Shown here: positions 6,006 through 9,736 of the stretch, in pieces | Position numbering within the stretch: the first letter of the stretch is position 1 | Layout of the letters: each line of letters opens with the position of its first letter | Assembly: GCA_013287235.1 (NCBI GenBank) | Contig: JABDEF010000052.1 | Coordinates: 1-9,736, forward strand | Reading direction: 5' to 3' | Source of the DNA: Gammaproteobacteria bacterium | Lineage (GTDB): Bacteria; Pseudomonadota; Gammaproteobacteria; DSM-16500 | DNA: 9,736 nt | The notes under the pieces: model-generated | Told to the model about the DNA's origin: nothing | Seen by the model: the letters and a program-made list of their open reading frames with translations, nothing else | Databases searched by the model: none | Translations under genes and position numbers: made by a program

Positions 6006-6105
6006 ATTAATTTTATCTGTTAATTGATGCGCGGGGATCGAATTGAAATCGAAATAAAGAGCAGCTTCTTTTGCGATTGCTTTTGAGCCGGTGAATAAAA
6101 AACTA

Positions 6106-6377
6106 ATGAGTATAAATACGAAAGTATATGACTATGCAATCATTGACGGGAGCGTTGCAGGTGTATTTACCGCAGAAGTCTTGTCACGCTCTGGAAAAAG
6201 TGTGTTATTAATTGAAAAAGATAATCAAATAGCAACGGAATCGAGCGGCGAACAACATGGTTGGACGCAGTTTGTAAACCAGATAGAATTTTGAAAGAGG
6301 CAGATGCATTAAAAGAAGGAAGTCAATTATATATAACAGAGGATATGGCTCGAGAAGTCATCTTTTTGGTTGATTGA
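6106..6377 (+). pseudogene. FAD-dependent oxidoreductase N-terminal remnant
   Basis: The frame from ATG 6106 to the TGA at 6292-6294 encodes a dinucleotide-binding start, YDYAIIDGSVAGVFTAEVL, followed by SGKSVLLIEKD, the usual strand-helix-strand plus acidic residue that holds the FAD ribose. It stops after 62 aa, while such enzymes usually exceed 350. Two of the three GxGxxG glycines are replaced (D and S), as expected of a decaying gene. Another frame, open across the TGA, continues as KPDRILKEADALKEGSQ and TEDMAREVIFLVD to a stop ending at 6377, and may be a displaced piece of the same or another gene. A GTG at 6091 is an alternative start. Its 5' end overlaps the degraded cupin leader on the other strand. 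Confidence 0.65.
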
Positions 6378-6402
6378 GCATTCCGATTTTTTATGTTATA
6401 AT
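6374..6402 (+). promoter_or_regulatory. Promoter of the hipBA module
   Basis: TTGAGC (6374-6379) and a perfect TATAAT (6397-6402) are 17 bp apart, and the -10 carries a TGn extension (TGTTATAAT). Transcription should begin near 6409, about 44 nt before the hipB start. The -35 box overlaps the end of the oxidoreductase remnant. TTGATT (6370-6375) and AATCAA (6415-6420) are inverted copies on either side of the -10 and are a possible but weak operator for HipB autorepression. Confidence 0.7.
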
Positions 6403-6452
6403 GATCAATAAAAGAATCAAATTACTAATGGTTGACATGAGTATTAATTATT

Positions 6453-6773
6453 ATGACAAGAGTAAAAAGTGTATTACTTCCTTCATTGCAAAGGCTTTTA
6501 ACCGCATTAGGTGAGAATATTCGTCTTGCCAGATTGCGACGGAAGTTTTCAGCGATGCAGGTAGCAGAGCGGGCAGGTATTACACGAAATACCTTACGGG
6601 CCATTGAGCGAGGTAATCCAAGCGTTATGCTAGGTGCTTATGCAAAGGTTTTATTTTGCTTAGGATTGGAAAAAGACTTAGCGTTGCTTGCGCACGATGA
6701 TGAACTGGGAAGAAAACTTCAAGATGCTAATTTACTAGTGAAAACGCGTGCACCGAAGGTATTTCATGAGTAA
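6453..6773 (+). CDS. hipB: HipB-family antitoxin, Xre-type repressor
   Basis: The 106-aa protein has an Xre/Cro-type helix-turn-helix across residues 18-72 ([20 protein letters not shown], then [20 protein letters not shown]). In HipBA systems this protein binds and silences the HipA kinase and represses the shared operon as a dimer. A strong extended -10 promoter lies upstream, and hipA follows with an 8-nt overlap (6766-6773), the usual coupled arrangement. The C-terminal segment [13 protein letters not shown] is basic and could contact the toxin. No Shine-Dalgarno precedes the ATG at 6453, so translation may be weak or start in another way. An out-of-frame ATG at 6437 leads to a short frame that is not supported by any family. 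Confidence 0.9.
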   Translation: MTRVKSVLLPSLQRLLTALGENIRLARLRRKFSAMQVAERAGITRNTLRAIERGNPSVMLGAYAKVLFCLGLEKDLALLAHDDELGRKLQDANLLVKTRAPKVFHE

Positions 6774-8040
6774 GCAAATACAACGTCATATTTATGTTTA
6801 TGCGGACTGGGTTGGTTTGAGCGAGCCAACGTTGTTGGGAGTCTTGACGGCGATACCTTCTCGTGGAAAGGAAATTTTTTCTTTCGAATATGATCATCAT
6901 TGGTTGAAAAATCAAAACGCTCAGAACTTAGATCCTTCATTACAATTATTCGAAGGCGCGCAATATGCGTCAAATCATCAAGACAATTTTGGCATATTTT
7001 TAGATTCATCGCCTGATCGATGGGGGCGAATATTAATGCGACGACGAGAGGCGCAGTTGGCGCGAGAAAAGGGTAGAAAAGAACGACAATTATTGGAATC
7101 AGATTATTTATTAGGTGTGCATGATCAACATCGAATGGGTGGGCTTAGATTTCGTTTAAGTCAAGATGGGCCATTTTTGGATAATAATAATGAGTATGCT
7201 TCTCCTCCATTAACCTTCTTACGAGAATTAGAGCAAGCAAGTTTAGCATTAGAAAAAGATAATGCTGACACACAACCAAATTATTCTAAGTGGTTGCGGA
7301 TGCTGATTGCACCAGGAGGTTCATTAGGCGGTGCTCGTCCAAAAGCAAGTGTGATTGATACAAACCATAATTTATGGATAGCCAAATTTCCAAGTAAACT
7401 TGATGAAAATGATATAGGTGCATGGGAAATGGTGGTTTATGAGCTTGCAAAAAAAGCGAGAGTTAACATGACAGAAGCTGGTTTGATGAAATTTAACAAT
7501 CATCATACCTTTCTTTCTAGACGATTTGATCGCACAAGTGATGGTAAAAGAATTCATTTTGCCTCTGCAATGACACTATTACAACGTTCAGATGGTGATG
7601 ATGCAGCGAGTGGGGTGAGTTATCTTGATTTGGCTGAATTCATTATGCGTGAAGGAGCTGAGCCTAATAATGATTTAGAACAACTGTGGCGGCGAATTGT
7701 ATTTTATATTTGTGTTTCAAATGTGGATGACCATTTAAGAAATCATGGTTTTTTATTAAAACCGCATGGTTGGGTGTTGTCACCCGCTTTTGATATTAAT
7801 CCGGTATCACAGGGGCGCGGATTAAAGTTGAATGTGTCTGAGACAGATAATTCGCAAGATTTGGAGTTGGCAAAAGAGGTGGCAGAATATTTTAGAGTTA
7901 AAGCGAATCGATCTCAGGGGATTATTAAAGAAGTCATTGTTGCCGTGAAAAATTGGCGTAAAGTTGCTACTAAAATTGGAATTTCTTTAAGTGAACAGAA
8001 TCACATGACAGAAGCGTTTAGGGTAGTTGAAAATAGCTGA
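6766..8040 (+). CDS. hipA: HipA-family serine/threonine kinase toxin
   Basis: The 424-aa protein is a full-length HipA-like kinase (E. coli HipA has 440 aa). HipA toxins phosphorylate aminoacyl-tRNA synthetases, notably GltX in E. coli, stop translation and promote dormancy. Visible landmarks are [15 protein letters not shown] (81-95), the glycine-rich loop [11 protein letters not shown] (184-194), the ATP-binding Lys in WIAKFPS (K207), E221, SRRFDR (251-256), the catalytic loop [12 protein letters not shown] (318-329, with D321 and N326 matching the HipA catalytic Asp/Asn) and SPAFDINP (339-346) with the metal-binding Asp. The GGARPKA form of the loop places it with the broader HipA-like group rather than close to E. 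coli HipA, so its target may differ. The ATG at 6766 follows AAGG and overlaps the hipB stop. A GTG at 6748 would add six residues. Confidence 0.93.
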   Translation: MSKQIQRHIYVYADWVGLSEPTLLGVLTAIPSRGKEIFSFEYDHHWLKNQNAQNLDPSLQLFEGAQYASNHQDNFGIFLDSSPDRWGRILMRRREAQLAREKGRKERQLLESDYLLGVHDQHRMGGLRFRLSQDGPFLDNNNEYASPPLTFLRELEQASLALEKDNADTQPNYSKWLRMLIAPGGSLGGARPKASVIDTNHNLWIAKFPSKLDENDIGAWEMVVYELAKKARVNMTEAGLMKFNNHHTFLSRRFDRTSDGKRIHFASAMTLLQRSDGDDAASGVSYLDLAEFIMREGAEPNNDLEQLWRRIVFYICVSNVDDHLRNHGFLLKPHGWVLSPAFDINPVSQGRGLKLNVSETDNSQDLELAKEVAEYFRVKANRSQGIIKEVIVAVKNWRKVATKIGISLSEQNHMTEAFRVVENS

Positions 8041-8056
8041 AAATTTTCGGTATTAT
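8027..8056 (+). promoter_or_regulatory. Promoter candidate for the 214-aa unknown gene
   Basis: TTGAAA (8027-8032) and TATTAT (8051-8056) are 18 bp apart, just before and after the hipA stop. Initiation would fall near 8063, about 36 nt upstream of the ATG at 8099. No terminator separates hipA from the next gene, so both read-through from hipBA and separate expression are possible. Confidence 0.45.
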
Positions 8057-8098
8057 ATTCAATTACTACAATACGGAATTCATATCGGAGAAATAGAC

Positions 8099-8839
<741 letters not shown>

Positions 8840-8851
8840 TTTGGGAGCACA

Positions 8852-8857
8852 ATTATA
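8852..8857 (-). promoter_or_regulatory. -10 box of the tRNA-Ser gene
   Basis: TATAAT on the minus strand (8857-8852) lies 12 nt before the mature tRNA 5' end and is followed by a GC-rich stretch (TGTGCTCCC), as in stable-RNA promoters under stringent control. No good -35 was found. The box sits in the loop of a small hairpin (GGAGCA 8844-8849 with TGCTCC 8861-8866). Confidence 0.5.
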
Positions 8858-8888
8858 TAATGCTCCTTCAGACTTGGCTACGGGTTGT

Positions 8889-9131
8889 TTACAACTCTGG
8901 TGGAATAAGATTCGGTTTTCGTACAGGTTGGGTACTTTCTCTTTCAGGAATAGGATAGTACGCTTGAATCGTGTCTGAAGAAAGCCCCGGAGGAATCTGT
9001 AATGGCGGGGTACTTTTTGCTTTAAGATAATCCGTGTCTCGATCCGGGATGATTCCTCGATCGCCATAAATGTAAGAGCAACTGGTTAAAAAAATAGAAA
9101 ATATGATTAAAATAATTTTTGAATAATGCAT
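8889..9131 (-). CDS. Short lipoprotein resembling the BamC N-terminus
   Basis: The 80-aa protein begins with a lipoprotein signal peptide (MHYSKIILIIFSIFLTSC); the lipobox LTSC predicts lipidation at Cys18. The mature part is Pro-rich and without evident fold (TDYLKAKSTPPLQIPPGLSS, then AYYPIPE). It recalls the unstructured N-terminal segment of BamC (NlpB), which in E. coli wraps around BamD in the outer-membrane protein assembly complex, and the position directly after dapA is the classic bamC position. E. coli BamC has 344 aa and two globular domains; both are absent here. The ATG at 9131 (AGGG upstream) is preferred to 9155, which would overlap dapA and spoil the signal peptide N-region. 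Natural reduction rather than frameshift is likely, because no BamC-like sequence was seen downstream before the tRNA. Confidence 0.7.
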   Translation of the reverse strand: MHYSKIILIIFSIFLTSCSYIYGDRGIIPDRDTDYLKAKSTPPLQIPPGLSSDTIQAYYPIPERESTQPVRKPNLIPPEL

Positions 9132-9138
9132 AAAAACC

Positions 9139-9736
9139 CTATAGAATTTTTTCATTAATGACTTGTTGTAAAACTTTTTTTAATTCATCGTGATATTTTT
9201 CATTGAGTGGCAAAAGCGGTAAACGAATGCCATTTTGAATTTTCCCCAATTCATGCAATGCCCATTTGACAGGAATAGGATTTGCCTCTAAAAAAAGCGC
9301 TTTATGTAAAGGCAAGAGTGCTTGATGCAATTTTTCTGCGAGAGATTTATTTGAAGAAAGCGCCGCTTCTGAGAATTGGTGCATTTTAACAGGTTCCACG
9401 TTCGCGGTCACGGAAATCACGCCGCTCGCACCATTCAACATTAAATCGAGATTAGCAGAATCATCACCGCAAAAAACACGAAAATCTTTTGGGCAGCGCT
9501 TTAAAATTTCAATGGCGCGTTCTGCCTTGCCAGTGGCTTCTTTTATCCCGATGATGGAAGGAATTTTTGATAAACGTTCCACGGTTTCGGGTAATAAATC
9601 ACAGGCTGTGCGTGAAGGCACGTTGTATAAAATAATAGGAAGCTTTGCAATGTCGGCAATCAGTTTGTAATGTTCATATAATCCATTTTGCGGTGGTTTA
9701 TTGTAGTAGGGCGTCACGATCAATGCGGCATCTGCA
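9139..9736 (-). CDS. dapA: 4-hydroxy-tetrahydrodipicolinate synthase, N-terminus outside window
   Basis: DapA condenses pyruvate with L-aspartate-semialdehyde, the first committed step to lysine and meso-diaminopimelate for peptidoglycan, in the cytoplasm. About 199 C-terminal residues of a usual 290-295 are present; the frame runs off the right edge as ADAALIVTPYYNKP. Diagnostic blocks are VTPYYNKPPQNGLYEHY with the catalytic Tyr, YNVPSRTACDLLP with the carboxylate-binding Arg, IIGIKEATGK with the Schiff-base Lys, FCGDDS, and ANPIPVKWALHELG near the end. All active-site residues in this part are intact. The short lipoprotein gene follows after 7 nt, forming a probable operon with tRNA-Ser further downstream. 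Confidence 0.97.
   Translation of the reverse strand, partial: ADAALIVTPYYNKPPQNGLYEHYKLIADIAKLPIILYNVPSRTACDLLPETVERLSKIPSIIGIKEATGKAERAIEILKRCPKDFRVFCGDDSANLDLMLNGASGVISVTANVEPVKMHQFSEAALSSNKSLAEKLHQALLPLHKALFLEANPIPVKWALHELGKIQNGIRLPLLPLNEKYHDELKKVLQQVINEKIL

Noticed and set aside
6006..6060. Partial copy of the tRNA-Ser 3' end (ATCGAATTGAAATCGAA) as a left attachment site
   Set aside because: The resemblance to the T-loop region is only a few scattered bases. No continuous match to the last 15-20 nt of the tRNA exists there or elsewhere to the left.
6437..6439. ATG upstream of hipB as an alternative start
   Set aside because: It is out of frame with the helix-turn-helix protein and leads to a short frame without family support.
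9129..9155. Earlier start (9155) for the short lipoprotein
   Set aside because: It would overlap the end of dapA and add eight residues before the signal peptide. The ATG at 9131 has an AGGG site at suitable spacing and gives a standard lipoprotein signal.
9721..9723. TTG as start codon of dapA
   Set aside because: The frame is open to the window edge and reads ADAA before LIVTPYYNKP, as in the middle of full-length DapA, so the gene is simply cut by the window.

Overview
The window looks like chromosomal DNA of an AT-rich gammaproteobacterium, probably a Legionellales/Coxiellaceae-type intracellular or host-associated bacterium. The signs are a gammaproteobacterial xseA, a dapA followed by a short lipoprotein gene (BamC-like N-terminus only), a very lysine-rich histone-like protein, an ankyrin-like AT-rich gene, two toxin-antitoxin modules and several decaying genes. 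The taxonomic call is an inference from gene content; no rRNA or other decisive marker is present.

Left part (1-3493): housekeeping-type genes. A 30-bp perfect palindrome is followed by a multi-spanning ArnT/PMT-family glycosyltransferase (95-1564, +). An extended -10 promoter then leads into a two-gene unit: a small ZapB-like coiled-coil protein (1645-1893, +) and a 44% Lys/Arg histone-like protein (1948-2217, +). The unit ends in a strong 17-bp hairpin terminator that contains the stop codon of the converging xseA gene (exonuclease VII large subunit, 2279-3493, -). xseA has a consensus-like promoter so close to its ATG that its mRNA should be nearly leaderless.

Middle part (3494-8743): accessory region. 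A MITE-like inverted-repeat element (about 3531-3631) separates xseA from a minus-strand series: RES-domain toxin (3640-4407), its Xre/MbcA/ParS-type antitoxin (4420-4812), an ankyrin-like protein of unknown function (4841-5647), and a cupin gene (5691-6005) whose 5' end appears degraded. On the plus strand follow an eroded FAD-oxidoreductase fragment, a hipB-hipA module with a good promoter (6453-8040), and an unrecognised 214-aa protein (8099-8743) that ends 3 bp from the 3' end of a tRNA gene.

Right part (8747-9736): core genes on the minus strand, in transcription order dapA (cut by the window edge), a short BamC-like lipoprotein, and tRNA-Ser(CGA) with its own promoter-like -10 box and encoded CCA.

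How it fits together: two toxin-antitoxin systems, one predicted to attack NAD+ (RES/Xre) and one a Ser/Thr kinase (HipBA), lie within about 4.4 kb of each other, mixed with gene remnants and two proteins of unknown function, abutting a tRNA-Ser 3' end. This resembles a tRNA-associated accessory island, but no integrase and no duplicated attachment site is visible. No CRISPR array, rRNA or intact insertion sequence was seen, and no stretch over 300 bases lacks a gene.
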